DNA of 64,000 nt from Thalassotalea sediminis. GTDB lineage: Bacteria; Pseudomonadota; Gammaproteobacteria; Enterobacterales; Alteromonadaceae. The DNA lies in the NCBI RefSeq assembly GCF_030295915.1, contig NZ_AP027361.1, positions 558,001 through 622,000 of the forward strand, in the 5' to 3' direction. Below the pieces are notes generated by a model. It had not been told where the DNA came from. It searched no databases and worked only from the letters and a program-made list of their open reading frames with translations. How positions within the stretch are numbered: the stretch's first letter is position 1; each line of letters starts with the position of its first letter. The translations under genes and the position numbers were made by a program. This document shows positions 9,550 through 19,192 of the stretch, one piece after another.

Positions 9550-10050
9550 ATGAAGACAGAAATTACTGACAACTTACTACAAGAGCAGGTGAAGCAATTA
9601 CCTAAAGAAATATCACCAGAGCGAGATTTATGGCAGGGTATTGAATTAGCAATTTCACAACAGCCTGCTCAAGGTAAGCCATTAAAACGTGTATATTATC
9701 CAGTTGCTTGGGCAGCAAGTATTGTTTTTGTTATTACACTTTCGTGGTTTAACTTGTCGCCTCAATCAGATGTAAAGGCGCCACAACAAAGTTTTGCGCA
9801 AGTGATGCAGCATGACTTTGAGCAGCAAAAGCAGTTAATGCTTACCAGTTTAGGTCAACCTGATTTAACAAACTTATCGCCCAAAATGCAGACACAATTG
9901 ACCGAATTGCAAGAAGCCAGAGACGCTATTCAAAAGGCATTAGCGAAAGATGAAAGTAACGGTGACCTGCTCAACTTATTGCGTTGGACGCAAAAGCAAG
10001 AATTGGATTTATTGAAAAAGTTATATAGCCCGCAATGGCAAACGATTTAG
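9550..10050 (+). CDS. Putative anti-sigma factor, single-pass membrane protein
   Basis: This 166-residue protein is not recognisable by a catalytic motif. It has a cytoplasmic N-terminal region (about 1-52), one membrane helix around 53-71 (VAWAASIVFVITLSWF), and a Gln-rich, helical periplasmic part ending in a likely coiled coil. This layout, and the position directly after an ECF sigma gene, point to a cognate anti-sigma factor. There is no obvious zinc-binding HxxxCxxC motif. The start could instead be GTG at 9538, overlapping the sigma stop; the ATG at 9550 was preferred. The end is 11 bases before the next start. Confidence 0.75.
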   Translation: MKTEITDNLLQEQVKQLPKEISPERDLWQGIELAISQQPAQGKPLKRVYYPVAWAASIVFVITLSWFNLSPQSDVKAPQQSFAQVMQHDFEQQKQLMLTSLGQPDLTNLSPKMQTQLTELQEARDAIQKALAKDESNGDLLNLLRWTQKQELDLLKKLYSPQWQTI

Positions 10051-10061
10051 AGGAAAGGTGT

Positions 10062-11006
10062 ATGAAGAAGTTACTATTAATTGCAGGCGCCTTAACTGCG
10101 CTAAGCTCGTGGTCTGTGCTAGCTAATGAACGTGTTGATGAAACTGTTCAAGCCGAAGGGGTTGGTAAAATTTCCATCGACAACTTACGTGGTAAGGTTT
10201 TGATTGAAGGCTGGGATAAAACTGAAGTGTCGGTCAAGGGTGAACTTGATGAACAAACACAGCGCTTTATTTTTGAGCGAAATGGCAATGCGGTTAAAAT
10301 CAAAGTTAAGGTCAAGAATAGTTATCGAGGAGGAGATAATAGTGACGGTTCTGATCTTGTCGTGATGGTGCCTCGTGATGTGAGAGTTGATTTTGCTGGG
10401 GTTTCTTCAGATTTTACATTAAAGCGTATTGAAAAAGGTGTTGAAGGTAAAACTGTTAGTGGCGATCTACACGTCAGTAACATTGGTGGTCAGACGGAAA
10501 TAGCAACAGTGAGTGGTGATATTGTCAGTCGTCAACTTAGCGGTAAGATATTACTGAATACCGTCAGTGGTGATATTGAAGATACTGAGTCGAAAGGGCG
10601 ATTAAAAATTCGCGCGGTAAGTGGTAATGTTAAAACGCTATCAAAAGCGCGTGAAGTTGACTTAAGTGTCGTTTCTGGTGAAATTGAGTTTATGCTAGGT
10701 AGCATTGATGATTTAGAGTTGTCTGCCGTAAGCGGTGAAATAGCGGGAGAATTAACGTTGGCAGATAGCGCTCGTGTAAAAATGTCGTCAGTAAGTGGTG
10801 ATATCGGGCTGAAGTTTAACGAAGACGTAAACGCCACGTTTCGTTTGAAAACTCATGCTGGTGGCGACTTGATCAACAAAATAACTGATGACAGAGCTCA
10901 AGAGAGTAAATACTCACCTCGCGCTAAGTTATACTTTGACACAGGAAACGGTAGCGCTTCCGTTAAAGGCACAACAGTTAGTGGCACAATAAGATTAACA
11001 AAATAA
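10062..11006 (+). CDS. DUF4097 family beta-helix protein, exported
   Basis: 314 residues with a signal peptide (MKKLLLIAGALTALSSWSVLA). The start is the ATG at 10062, which has a strong AGGAAAGG ribosome site; an earlier in-frame ATG lies inside the previous gene. The body contains about seven repeats with a core VSGDI or VSGEI every 18-25 residues (TVSGDL, TVSGDIV, TVSGDIE, AVSGNV, VVSGEIE, AVSGEIA, SVSGDIG). This is the single-stranded right-handed beta-helix pattern of the DUF4097 'putative adhesin' family. Such genes often sit next to ECF sigma and anti-sigma genes. The function is unknown; a target or sensor in envelope stress is a guess. Confidence 0.8.
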   Translation: MKKLLLIAGALTALSSWSVLANERVDETVQAEGVGKISIDNLRGKVLIEGWDKTEVSVKGELDEQTQRFIFERNGNAVKIKVKVKNSYRGGDNSDGSDLVVMVPRDVRVDFAGVSSDFTLKRIEKGVEGKTVSGDLHVSNIGGQTEIATVSGDIVSRQLSGKILLNTVSGDIEDTESKGRLKIRAVSGNVKTLSKAREVDLSVVSGEIEFMLGSIDDLELSAVSGEIAGELTLADSARVKMSSVSGDIGLKFNEDVNATFRLKTHAGGDLINKITDDRAQESKYSPRAKLYFDTGNGSASVKGTTVSGTIRLTK

Positions 11007-11058
11007 CATGTTCATGAGTGGCTTATCAAAAGTCACTCACAATCTTACTCGCTTATTC

Positions 11059-11088
11059 TTTACTTAAAACGTTTTTCTAAGTCATAAT
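11059..11088 (+). promoter_or_regulatory. Possible sigma-70 promoter of dnaB
   Basis: TTTACT (11059-11064) and CATAAT (11083-11088) are 18 bases apart, with 4/6 and 5/6 matches to consensus, 74 bases before the dnaB ATG. Confidence 0.4.
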
Positions 11089-11161
11089 ACTCGCCTTACT
11101 CATCAGCTTGCTATTTAGCAATAAAAACGCTGAATTCGATAAATCAACACAGGTGTTATGA

Positions 11162-12577
11162 ATGGCAGATCGCAAGCCAGCAAACTTTTCCAGAAATAGT
11201 AAAAAGCACGATCAACTCGTGGATGAGTTGAAAGTACCACCACATTCGCTTGAGGCTGAACAGTCTGTGTTAGGGGGGCTACTGTTAGACAACGAAGCAT
11301 GGGACCGTGTTTCAGAGCGCGTAGTTGCCGAAGACTTTTATAGTCGTTCTCATCGAATTGCGTTTGAAACCATTGGGGGCTTAATAGAATTAGGTGATCC
11401 CGTTGATTTGATCACGCTTTCAGAAGCCTTGGAAAATGATCAAAAGCTAGATGATGCCGGTGGATTTGTTTATCTCGCTGAAATGATGAAAAACACGCCA
11501 AGTGCTGCCAACATCACCGCATATGCTGAAATCGTTCGAGAACGTGCTGTAACGCGTGAAATGATTTCAGTCGCGAATGAAATTGCCGAAGCGGGGTTTG
11601 ATTCTCAAGGAAGAAGCAGTGCTGAGTTACTCGATTTAGCAGAAACACGAGTGTTTCAAATTGCTGAAAAGCGAGCAAATAAATCAGAAGGCCCTGAAAA
11701 CATCAACGATGTATTAGAAAAAACCGTAGATAGAATTGAGAAATTATACCAGCAGCCTCATGATGGTGTTACGGGGGTAACGACAGGTTTTTCTGATTTG
11801 GATAAGATGACTGCAGGCATGCAACCTTCTGATCTTATTATTGTTGCAGCACGACCTTCGATGGGTAAAACGACATTCGCAATGAACTTGTGTGAAAGTG
11901 CAGCAATGACGTCAGACAAACCTTGTTTGATTTTTTCACTTGAGATGCCGTCTGAACAAATCATGATGAGAATGCTTGCATCACTCGGTCGTATCGACCA
12001 AACAAAAATTAGAACAGGTCAATTGAACGATGAAGATTGGGCACGTTTGTCATCGACTATGGGCTTGTTACTTGAAAAGGGTAAGATGTTTATCGATGAT
12101 TCAGCGGGCTTAACCCCTACTGAAGTGCGTTCAAGAGCTCGACGCGTAGCCCGAGATAACGGCGGTTTAAGTATGATTATGGTTGATTACTTGCAATTAA
12201 TGCGTGCGCCGCAGTTTTCGGATAATAGAACGTTAGAAATTGCGGAAATATCACGTTCATTAAAAGCACTGGCAAAAGAATTAGAGATTCCAGTGGTTGC
12301 GTTATCTCAGTTAAACCGAAGCTTGGAGCAACGTTCAGACAAGCGACCGGTAAACTCAGATTTACGTGAATCAGGGTCAATTGAGCAAGATGCGGATTTG
12401 ATCATGTTTATCTACCGTGATGAGGTTTATCACGACGATTCCGAATTTAAAGGTATGGCTGAGATTATAATAGGTAAACAGCGTAATGGCCCAATAGGCC
12501 GTGTAGCACTTACGTTCCAAGGTCAGTTTTCTCGTTTCGATAACTATGCTGGCCCACATATATTAGAAGAAGATTAA
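11162..12577 (+). CDS. dnaB: Replicative DNA helicase DnaB
   Basis: Hexameric 5'-to-3' helicase of the replication fork, 471 residues (same as E. coli). The N-terminal primase-binding domain (PPHSLEAEQSVLGGLLLD) is followed by a RecA-like domain with Walker A ARPSMGKTTFAMNL, the Walker B region LSMIMVDYLQLM, and the conserved VVALSQLNRSLEQR and SGSIEQDADLI segments. No intein or insertion is present. It is directly followed by alr (6 bases between), the same order as in E. coli. Confidence 0.98.
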   Translation: MADRKPANFSRNSKKHDQLVDELKVPPHSLEAEQSVLGGLLLDNEAWDRVSERVVAEDFYSRSHRIAFETIGGLIELGDPVDLITLSEALENDQKLDDAGGFVYLAEMMKNTPSAANITAYAEIVRERAVTREMISVANEIAEAGFDSQGRSSAELLDLAETRVFQIAEKRANKSEGPENINDVLEKTVDRIEKLYQQPHDGVTGVTTGFSDLDKMTAGMQPSDLIIVAARPSMGKTTFAMNLCESAAMTSDKPCLIFSLEMPSEQIMMRMLASLGRIDQTKIRTGQLNDEDWARLSSTMGLLLEKGKMFIDDSAGLTPTEVRSRARRVARDNGGLSMIMVDYLQLMRAPQFSDNRTLEIAEISRSLKALAKELEIPVVALSQLNRSLEQRSDKRPVNSDLRESGSIEQDADLIMFIYRDEVYHDDSEFKGMAEIIIGKQRNGPIGRVALTFQGQFSRFDNYAGPHILEED

Positions 12578-12583
12578 TACGTA

Positions 12584-13666
12584 ATGACGATCCGAAGCGC
12601 GACTGCGACGATAGATCTTGCCGCGTTACAGCAAAATTACTCTGCGATAAAAAAACAAGCACCGAACAGTAAAATATTAGCTGTTTTAAAGGCTAACGCA
12701 TACGGTCACGGATTAGAAAGAATTGCCAAAGCATTGCCACAAGCAGATGCTTTTGGTGTGGCGCGTATCGAGGAAGCGCTGGCGCTAAGAGCTGATGGTA
12801 TTGTTAAACCTATTGTATTGCTAGAAGGGTTTTTTACGGCTCAAGATTTACCTATTTTGGCTGTTAATAATTTACAAACAATTGTACATAATGAGCAGCA
12901 ATTAGCTGCCATTGTTAATGCTCGCCTAGATGAACCTCTTAAAGTATGGTTAAAAGTTGATACCGGCATGCATCGTTTAGGTATCAATCCACATCAGTTT
13001 GAAAGTTTCTATCAACAGTTATTAGCCAGTAAAAATGTACAAGATGATATTATTATTATGAGTCATTTAGGTTGTGCAGATGATTGTGCTGATCCTGCAA
13101 CGTTGCAACAACTTAATACGTTTACGCAATTGACGGCACCTTTAGATATAGAAAGAAGTTTATCAAATTCGGCAGGGATTTGGGCGTGGCCGGCGTGTCA
13201 TTATGATTGGGTACGTCCAGGTCTAATGCTTTATGGTGTATCGCCCATGATTAATGATGTTAGCAATAGCACACATAACATTATGCCAGTGATGACATTA
13301 CAAGCCGGTGTTATTGCAATTAGAGCGATTAAAGCCGGTGAAACCGTAGGCTATGGTTCAGCGTGGAAAAGTGAAATAGATACCACGATTGGCGTGATAG
13401 CCATCGGCTATGGAGATGGTTACCCAAGACATGCTCCTAATGGCACTCCTGTGTTACTAAACGGTCGCCGTGTACCTTTAGTCGGTCGGGTATCTATGGA
13501 TATGATAACTGTGGATCTTGGTCAACATTCGCAAGACAAGGTTGGTGATATAGCGACACTTTGGGGACAATCACTCAGTGTCGCAGAAGTGGCACAATAT
13601 GCGACAACAATCCCTTACGAATTGTTGTGTAATATTAGCAAGCGCGTTACTTCAAGAACGAAATAA
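12584..13666 (+). CDS. alr: Alanine racemase
   Basis: PLP-dependent enzyme interconverting L- and D-alanine for peptidoglycan, 360 residues. The PLP lysine is K36 in AVLKANAYGHG, and the second catalytic residue is the Tyr of VGYGSAW near residue 255. The C-terminal beta domain has GRVSMDMITVDLG. It is probably co-transcribed with dnaB. The 3' end is only 7 bases from a convergent gene, with no obvious terminator between them. Confidence 0.97.
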   Translation: MTIRSATATIDLAALQQNYSAIKKQAPNSKILAVLKANAYGHGLERIAKALPQADAFGVARIEEALALRADGIVKPIVLLEGFFTAQDLPILAVNNLQTIVHNEQQLAAIVNARLDEPLKVWLKVDTGMHRLGINPHQFESFYQQLLASKNVQDDIIIMSHLGCADDCADPATLQQLNTFTQLTAPLDIERSLSNSAGIWAWPACHYDWVRPGLMLYGVSPMINDVSNSTHNIMPVMTLQAGVIAIRAIKAGETVGYGSAWKSEIDTTIGVIAIGYGDGYPRHAPNGTPVLLNGRRVPLVGRVSMDMITVDLGQHSQDKVGDIATLWGQSLSVAEVAQYATTIPYELLCNISKRVTSRTK

Positions 13667-13673
13667 TAGCAGT

Positions 13674-14051
13674 TTATGCAAACAAGCAATTGGCCAAGGT
13701 TTTTTGAATGGCAACGATGTCATCACCTTTTCTAAGTTCTCTGCTAATTGGCGTGTCTTGGCCAGAAATGTAAATTTTTAAATCGGAGTCGAGGTCAAAA
13801 TGCCCCGCACTTTCAATTTTAAAATGTGTGATCGCTTTATATGGCACCGAGTGATATTCAACTTTACTACCTGTGAGTCCTTGTTTATCAATAAGTATTA
13901 AGCGATGACTGGTGAAAATAAATTTATCGCGAATGAGTTTAAACCCCAGTTCTACCGTCTCATTGTTTGCTAAAATTGGTGCAAGCTCATCTGTTAATTC
14001 ATTAACATCTACTTGCGATGCGTTACCCATTAAGCCTGATAAGAATCCCAT
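13674..14051 (-). CDS. Bacterial PH-domain protein (bPH / DUF1696-like)
   Basis: A small soluble protein of 125 residues. The segment from about residue 30 on (ETVELGFKLIRDKFIFTSHRLILIDKQG, then YHSVPYKAITHFKIESAG, then LKIYISGQD) has the alternating strands of the bacterial pleckstrin-homology fold. The N-terminus MGFLSGLMGNAS is typical of this group. The cellular role is unknown. It is convergent with alr and followed upstream by yjbQ on the same strand after a 75-base gap. Confidence 0.8.
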   Translation of the reverse strand: MGFLSGLMGNASQVDVNELTDELAPILANNETVELGFKLIRDKFIFTSHRLILIDKQGLTGSKVEYHSVPYKAITHFKIESAGHFDLDSDLKIYISGQDTPISRELRKGDDIVAIQKTLANCLFA

Positions 14052-14126
14052 AAAATGTTCCTTATTAATGTGTTTTATTTTTCTAGTTAACTATATTTAC
14101 GTTAATGAAGTACACCATAAAACATT

Positions 14127-14546
14127 TTATTGACCTTGAATAGTCGCTATGATCGTTCTACTACCACCATGATCTCGATGTTCTCCAAGGTAAATTCCTT
14201 GCCAAATACCCATGTTCATTTTTCCTTTTGATATTGGAACGGTAACACTGCTGCCCAATAAACTTGCTTTAATATGTGCTGGCATATCATCGGCGCCTTC
14301 ATAAGTGTGTTGGTAGTATGGAGCATTCTCTGGTACAAATTTATTAAAATGTGACTCCATATCTAACCTTACGGTTGGGTCAGCATTTTCATTAATTGTT
14401 AATGAGGCTGATGTGTGTTTGATAAAAAAATTGACCAAGCCGCAGTCTATATTCGCGAGCATAGGTAATGCTTTATCGAGTTCTGTCGTAATTAAATGAA
14501 AGCCTCTAGACTTTGCTTTCAGGTGAATTTCTCTCTGATGCCACAT
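14127..14546 (-). CDS. YjbQ family protein (UPF0047)
   Basis: 139 residues matching the widespread UPF0047/YjbQ family: [35 protein letters not shown], and [18 protein letters not shown], where the His residues likely form a metal or phosphate site. Some members show weak thiamin phosphate synthase activity, but the physiological role is not settled. It lies 8 bases downstream of metR on the same strand, so it is probably read from the metR promoter. Confidence 0.9.
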   Translation of the reverse strand: MWHQREIHLKAKSRGFHLITTELDKALPMLANIDCGLVNFFIKHTSASLTINENADPTVRLDMESHFNKFVPENAPYYQHTYEGADDMPAHIKASLLGSSVTVPISKGKMNMGIWQGIYLGEHRDHGGSRTIIATIQGQ

Positions 14547-14554
14547 AATATTGT

Positions 14555-15430
14555 TTAGGTTAGTTGTTTGAAAGACTGGCGAATTAGCGGTAATACGCTT
14601 TCTACTAATGCCGATAAATCTTGCTTATGTTGATATACCAATGATAATGTTTTTTTCATTGGATGTTGAGCAATTCGTCTTACCGCGAGTTGTTCATGCC
14701 ATGAAAAACTATAAATTAACCAGTCAGGCAAAACGGCAATACCCAGGCCAGCAGATACCATTTGTGCCATTGTATGGCTATGTTGTACCTGCTTGATCTG
14801 TTTTGGCGTAATTTTTCTGGGCAGTAAAACTTGGTTAAAAATATCGAGTTCCACTGTAGGTACTGGGTATGTTAGCAGTACTTCGTTGCTAAATGACGCT
14901 ACGTCTATCTCACTTTGGTTAGCAAGTTTGTGTGTTGTAGGCATAACAACAAGTAATTCAAACTCTCCTATTTTTTGAACTTGGTGCGTATTTGCAAATG
15001 ATGTTTTGTCAGAAAAACGTAAATCTGCTTTATGTTCATCTTCACCAAAATAGTTATCAATAATCTCTAAAGAAATATTATAGTCTTGTTCAATTTTTTT
15101 TATGACGGGGCTTAGCCATTGAAAACAGGCATGACAATCAATGGCCAGTGATATCGTTTGTTGGTTTCTTTGAGCACCTTTTAACGAAGATATTGTTTCA
15201 TCGATATCTGGCAACACTTTTAATGCGAGCGCTAAAATTGTTTTTCCTTGCGGACTAAATTCAATAGGGTGAGTGTTTCTATTAAATAAACTTGAACCTA
15301 TGCGGTGCTCTAAGTCTTTAATTTGATGTGAAAGCGCTGATTGACTCATAAAAAGCTGACTTGCTGCTCGTCGAACACTGCCATGAATTGACAGCATATA
15401 TAGCGTTCTTAAGTGTTTTAATTCCAACAT
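14555..15430 (-). CDS. metR: LysR-family regulator MetR
   Basis: 291-residue LysR-type activator. The winged helix-turn-helix is at the N-terminus ([35 protein letters not shown]), and the rest is the co-inducer (homocysteine) domain. The identification rests on divergence from metE with a shared control region, the classical metR/metE layout, and on the fit of the DNA-binding domain. A MetR-like box overlaps its own start, consistent with autoregulation. Confidence 0.92.
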   Translation of the reverse strand: MLELKHLRTLYMLSIHGSVRRAASQLFMSQSALSHQIKDLEHRIGSSLFNRNTHPIEFSPQGKTILALALKVLPDIDETISSLKGAQRNQQTISLAIDCHACFQWLSPVIKKIEQDYNISLEIIDNYFGEDEHKADLRFSDKTSFANTHQVQKIGEFELLVVMPTTHKLANQSEIDVASFSNEVLLTYPVPTVELDIFNQVLLPRKITPKQIKQVQHSHTMAQMVSAGLGIAVLPDWLIYSFSWHEQLAVRRIAQHPMKKTLSLVYQHKQDLSALVESVLPLIRQSFKQLT

Positions 15431-15431
15431 A

Positions 15432-15444
15432 TGAAAATTTTTCC
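15432..15444. promoter_or_regulatory. Possible MetR-binding site
   Basis: TGAAAATTTTTCC fits the MetR consensus TGAA-N5-TTCA at seven of eight defined positions. It lies at the metR start codon, about 95 bases from metE. Confidence 0.45.
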
Positions 15445-15502
15445 TATACGTGTGAAAAAATAGCGTTAGCGATCATGAGCATTTTTCTGATTATATACAT
15501 TT

Positions 15503-15518
15503 AAACGTCTAGACGTCT
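15503..15518. promoter_or_regulatory. Tandem MetJ operator (met boxes) of metE
   Basis: AAACGTCT followed directly by AGACGTCT: the second is a perfect 8-bp met box and the first a 6/8 match. MetJ dimers bind at least two adjacent boxes. The operator lies 20 bases upstream of the metE start, where bound MetJ-SAM would block transcription. Confidence 0.85.
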
Positions 15519-15538
15519 ATATAATTAAGGAGAAAAAT

Positions 15539-17791
15539 ATGCGTATTCATAATTTAGGATTCCCACGAATTGGTGGAAAAAGAGAACTAAAAATTGCACT
15601 TGAACGTTATTGGCATGGAGAATCAACACAAGAATCATTTCTAGCGTCATGTGCAGCTATTAGAGAGGATAACTGGCAAATTCAAGCTCTAGCTGGCATA
15701 GACTTATTGCCGGTTGGTGACTTTTCCCATTATGATCATGTTTTAACGACTAGCTTGATGTTAGGTGTAGTGCCTAATCGTTTTTCTCAATCACTTTCGT
15801 CTTTAGATCTTGAGTTTCAAATAGCACGAGGCAAAAGTACGAGTAGTTGTGGCTGTGCTGCAAGTGATATGACTAAGTGGTTTGATACCAATTACCATTA
15901 TTTAGTACCAGAACTATCGGAAGATCAATGCTTTAACGTCGATGCATCGCATTTGCTTGCACAAATTGCACAGGCACAAAAAGGCGGTCATGAGGTTAAA
16001 CCTATTTTGCTTGGGCCTGTAACGTACCTATATCTTTCAAAAAACAATGAAAAAAACTTGCCTCACCTGCCAGCGTTAATGGTCGCCTACAACAATATAA
16101 TTAACCAAATTGCAGCTACAGGTGTGGATTGGTTGCAAATAGATGAGCCGATACTTGCGTTAGAGCTTGAAGAAAATTGGCAACAGGCGTTGATAGCGGC
16201 ATACAACGCAATCAAGCCAGGTCGTATCAAGCTGATGCTAGCCTCTTATTTTGGTAGTGTTGAACATCACCTAGATTTGATAAGAACCTTACCTATTGAC
16301 GGTATTCATATTGATACCGTAGTTGAATCAATTGATGTAAGCAATGTATTAAATTTACTGCCTAATGAATGGGTAATTTCACTTGGTATCATCGATGGTC
16401 GCAATGTTTGGAAAAGCAATCTTGCTAGCCTTTATCAGTGGTTGAATCCGTTTTATCAAGATTATAAAGAGAGGCTATGGTTAGCACCAAGCTGTTCTTT
16501 ATTACATAGCCCCGTAGATTTGAGTGCAGAACAAGAATTAAACTTTCAGATACGACAATGGCTAGCGTTTGCAAAACAAAAATGCGAAGAGCTTGCGTTA
16601 TTAAAGACCGCACTGGTTAGTCAAAATATTTCGGAACTTGTGCGATACTCTAAGCCTGTTATTGAGAGATTTGCGTCTAACCTGTCTAAAAATGCCTGGG
16701 TAGAAAAGCGTGTATCAGATTTACCTGATCAGGATTATTATCGTTCTACAACATTTAACAACCGTAAACGCTTACAACAGGAAAAGCTTGGTTTACCTGC
16801 TTACCCTACAACGACGATAGGCTCTTTTCCACAAACCAAGCATTTACGTAAATTACGTTCTGACTGGCGACAAGGTAAAGTTGATGATAAGCATTATCAA
16901 TTCAGTATTTATAGTGAAATAAAGCAAGCGATTCATGTACAAGAAGAAATTGGTCTAGATGTTTTAGTGCATGGTGAAGCTGAACGTAATGATATGGTTG
17001 AGTACTTTGGTGAACAACTTGAAGGTGTAACTTTTACGCGCTTTGGTTGGGTACAAAGTTATGGTTCTCGGTGTGTTAAGCCACCAATTATTTATGGTGA
17101 CGTAGCTCGCAAAAAGCCCATGACAATACAATGGCTTAGTTATGCCCAGTCATTAACGGATAAGCCTGTAAAAGCGATGCTTACGGGTCCTATTACTATT
17201 TTATCTTGGTCATTTGTGCGTGAAGATAAAGCGCGATCGTTGGTTGCTACTCAAATCGCGTTAGCGATAGCTGATGAAGTAGCAGATTTAGAAAGGGCAG
17301 GGTTAAACATTATTCAAATTGATGAACCAGCAATTAGAGAAGCTATGCCATTAAAACATAGCCAATGGCAGGATTACTTTGATTGGGCAACAAGGTGTTT
17401 TCGTTTGACTGTTGCAAAAGCAAAAGACAGTACACAGATCCATACACATATGTGTTACTCTGAATTTAATGAAATAATGCCTGCGATTACGTGCTTAGAT
17501 GCTGACGTTATTACCATTGAAACATCACGTTCGAATATGGCTTTGTTAGATGCTTTCGAGAAACAACACTATCCTAACGATATTGGGCCTGGTGTTTACG
17601 ATATTCACTCACCTAATGTACCTTCTATCCAATGGATTAAGTCATTGATTGAAAAGGCGGAAGGCTATATAGAAAAAGAAAACCTCTGGATAAACCCTGA
17701 TTGCGGTTTAAAAACACGGCAGTGGCATGAAACTAAATTAGCACTTAAAAATATGGTTGAAGCAGCTAAGCAATTAAGAGTGACGTGCTAG
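15539..17791 (+). CDS. metE: Cobalamin-independent methionine synthase MetE
   Basis: Methyl transfer from 5-methyltetrahydropteroyl-triglutamate to homocysteine, 750 residues. Two barrel domains are visible; the N-terminal MRIHNLGFPRIGGKRELK and the C-terminal YPTTTIGSFPQT repeat the same folate-binding logic. The zinc ligands are in the C-terminal half: HTHMCYSEF (His, Cys), a Glu in VITIETSRS, and Cys of NPDCGLKTRQW. AAGGAG precedes the ATG. MetJ boxes and MetR divergence predict repression by SAM and activation by homocysteine. Confidence 0.98.
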   Translation: MRIHNLGFPRIGGKRELKIALERYWHGESTQESFLASCAAIREDNWQIQALAGIDLLPVGDFSHYDHVLTTSLMLGVVPNRFSQSLSSLDLEFQIARGKSTSSCGCAASDMTKWFDTNYHYLVPELSEDQCFNVDASHLLAQIAQAQKGGHEVKPILLGPVTYLYLSKNNEKNLPHLPALMVAYNNIINQIAATGVDWLQIDEPILALELEENWQQALIAAYNAIKPGRIKLMLASYFGSVEHHLDLIRTLPIDGIHIDTVVESIDVSNVLNLLPNEWVISLGIIDGRNVWKSNLASLYQWLNPFYQDYKERLWLAPSCSLLHSPVDLSAEQELNFQIRQWLAFAKQKCEELALLKTALVSQNISELVRYSKPVIERFASNLSKNAWVEKRVSDLPDQDYYRSTTFNNRKRLQQEKLGLPAYPTTTIGSFPQTKHLRKLRSDWRQGKVDDKHYQFSIYSEIKQAIHVQEEIGLDVLVHGEAERNDMVEYFGEQLEGVTFTRFGWVQSYGSRCVKPPIIYGDVARKKPMTIQWLSYAQSLTDKPVKAMLTGPITILSWSFVREDKARSLVATQIALAIADEVADLERAGLNIIQIDEPAIREAMPLKHSQWQDYFDWATRCFRLTVAKAKDSTQIHTHMCYSEFNEIMPAITCLDADVITIETSRSNMALLDAFEKQHYPNDIGPGVYDIHSPNVPSIQWIKSLIEKAEGYIEKENLWINPDCGLKTRQWHETKLALKNMVEAAKQLRVTC

Positions 17792-17817
17792 CAATAAAAT
17801 GTAATGTATCGCTAATA

Positions 17818-17843
17818 AAAAAGCCTCAAAGGAGGCTTTTTTA
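17818..17843. terminator. Terminator between metE and cheX
   Basis: A 7-bp stem AAGCCTC / GAGGCTT with an AAAG loop is flanked by A's upstream and T's downstream. It could work for both convergent genes and overlaps the cheX stop. Confidence 0.88.
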
Positions 17844-18305
17844 TTTGTCAAAGCTAAATTCTATATACGCTTTACCGTGGGGTGAATTAAGCGGAATAAT
17901 AACGATAGGCCCGTCTGCTTTATGATTAATGGTATGGTTATTACCTGACACAACCATAGGTGTTGCCATATCAAATTCAAAACCTTTTTCACTCAACATG
18001 CGTTTTGCACCACCAGTAACCATATTGGTAATTTCACCAACGAGGTCTGTTATTTCTTCATTGACTTCATCAGGTGCTTCACCAACCATGTTTTTCATGG
18101 TGGCTAATGCCAAAGGCGCATCAAATGTTATAGATAGTGAGCCTTTCGTTTGCTCACTGACCATACCAATAAGACCTGATACATCGCCCATTGCCACTTC
18201 ATTCTTTTTAAGCTTTGGCTTTTCAGGAGATAATTCCATCTGAGCCATAGTGGACATTACGTTTAGCATTGACGATAAAAATGGGTTAATAAACTCTACA
18301 TTCAT
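17841..18305 (-). CDS. cheX: Chemotaxis protein CheX (CheY-P phosphatase family)
   Basis: 154 residues if started at the ATG at 18305 (MNVEFINPFLSSMLNVMSTMA); a TTG at 18317 gives four extra residues that the family lacks. The CheX/CheC-type catalytic motif is visible as DLVGEITNMVTGGAK, with the Glu and Asn that position water for CheY-P hydrolysis. In marine gammaproteobacteria these stand-alone CheX proteins are usually annotated from homology; a specific partner is not shown here. It is monocistronic, with a 249-base upstream gap that shows no further gene. Confidence 0.88.
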   Translation of the reverse strand: MNVEFINPFLSSMLNVMSTMAQMELSPEKPKLKKNEVAMGDVSGLIGMVSEQTKGSLSITFDAPLALATMKNMVGEAPDEVNEEITDLVGEITNMVTGGAKRMLSEKGFEFDMATPMVVSGNNHTINHKADGPIVIIPLNSPHGKAYIEFSFDK

Positions 18306-18554
18306 GAAGGTACTCAAAGCCTTAATCAGTTCTAGTATTCTGATTTTGCATATATATTTAGCAATTGTAAATCGAGAATACCAATTGTTATTCTAAGATA
18401 CTAGCAACTTTAATCTAATAGGTAAAAATTATGTTAACTTTTATTTCAGATTCTTGAAAACTCAAAACATTTAATCTGTTGCATGTAAGTATCGGTGAGT
18501 ATTGCCTATTTTACCAATAATCCTACGAAAAAATATCGAAAAAGATAGATCTTA

Positions 18555-18989
18555 CTATTGGCAATCGGTACAAGCCCCATGTGCTTCGACAATTTGGTGG
18601 TGCACAGTAAATCCTTTATTACTTGCCATATCTTTCAATGCGGCATCAAAATCATTTGATTGTATTTCTTCTACAAGCCCACAGTTATCGCATATTAATA
18701 GTTGCACAGGATGGTTGCAGTCACCAAAGTGATGACACATAACAAACGCATTAATAGATTCTATTTTATGAACAAAACCTTGTTGGCTTAAAAAGTCTAG
18801 TGCGCGGTAGATTGTCGCAGGTTTTGCGGCTGGATCTGTTAGCTTTAACTCGTCTAATAGGTCATATGCGCCAATAGCTTTTTGTTTATTCGCTAATAAT
18901 TTAAACACTTGTTCGCGTGTAGGCGTAAATCTTACTTCCCTTTTTAAACAAAATTTTTTAGCTTGCTCTAGCAAAGTATCAATGTTCAT
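18555..18989 (-). CDS. zur: Zinc uptake regulator Zur (Fur family)
   Basis: 144-residue Fur-family metalloregulator. There is a winged-helix N-terminal domain (VRFTPTREQVFKLLANKQKAIGAYDLLDEL, PATIYRALDFL). The regulatory and structural zinc sites are CHHFGDCNHPVQ, LICDNCG and the C-terminal CTDC. The CHHFGxCxHPxQLLxC pattern is typical of Zur rather than Fur. It is divergent from dusA; in E. coli zur and dusA are also close neighbours. Confidence 0.92.
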   Translation of the reverse strand: MNIDTLLEQAKKFCLKREVRFTPTREQVFKLLANKQKAIGAYDLLDELKLTDPAAKPATIYRALDFLSQQGFVHKIESINAFVMCHHFGDCNHPVQLLICDNCGLVEEIQSNDFDAALKDMASNKGFTVHHQIVEAHGACTDCQ

Positions 18990-19192
18990 ATATTTTTAAT
19001 GTATGCGTCACGTAAACCTGAGTCTAACATAGAGAAATTTGGTGTACACCGCTTCTTTTGCGTTCATTAGGTGATTTACATTAAATATCGTGAATTTTTG
19101 AGTGTATTGCTAACTTCACTTATAATCCATCACTTAGCTGACGGTTGTATATGCCGGTCATTTCATTCTCTTTATTTGTTTGCTGTTGTTAT

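Noticed and set aside
10440..10810. Repeated GTNAGTGGTGATAT-like DNA motif
   Set aside because: It reflects the VSGD protein repeats of the DUF4097 beta-helix, with variable spacing, not a DNA repeat element.
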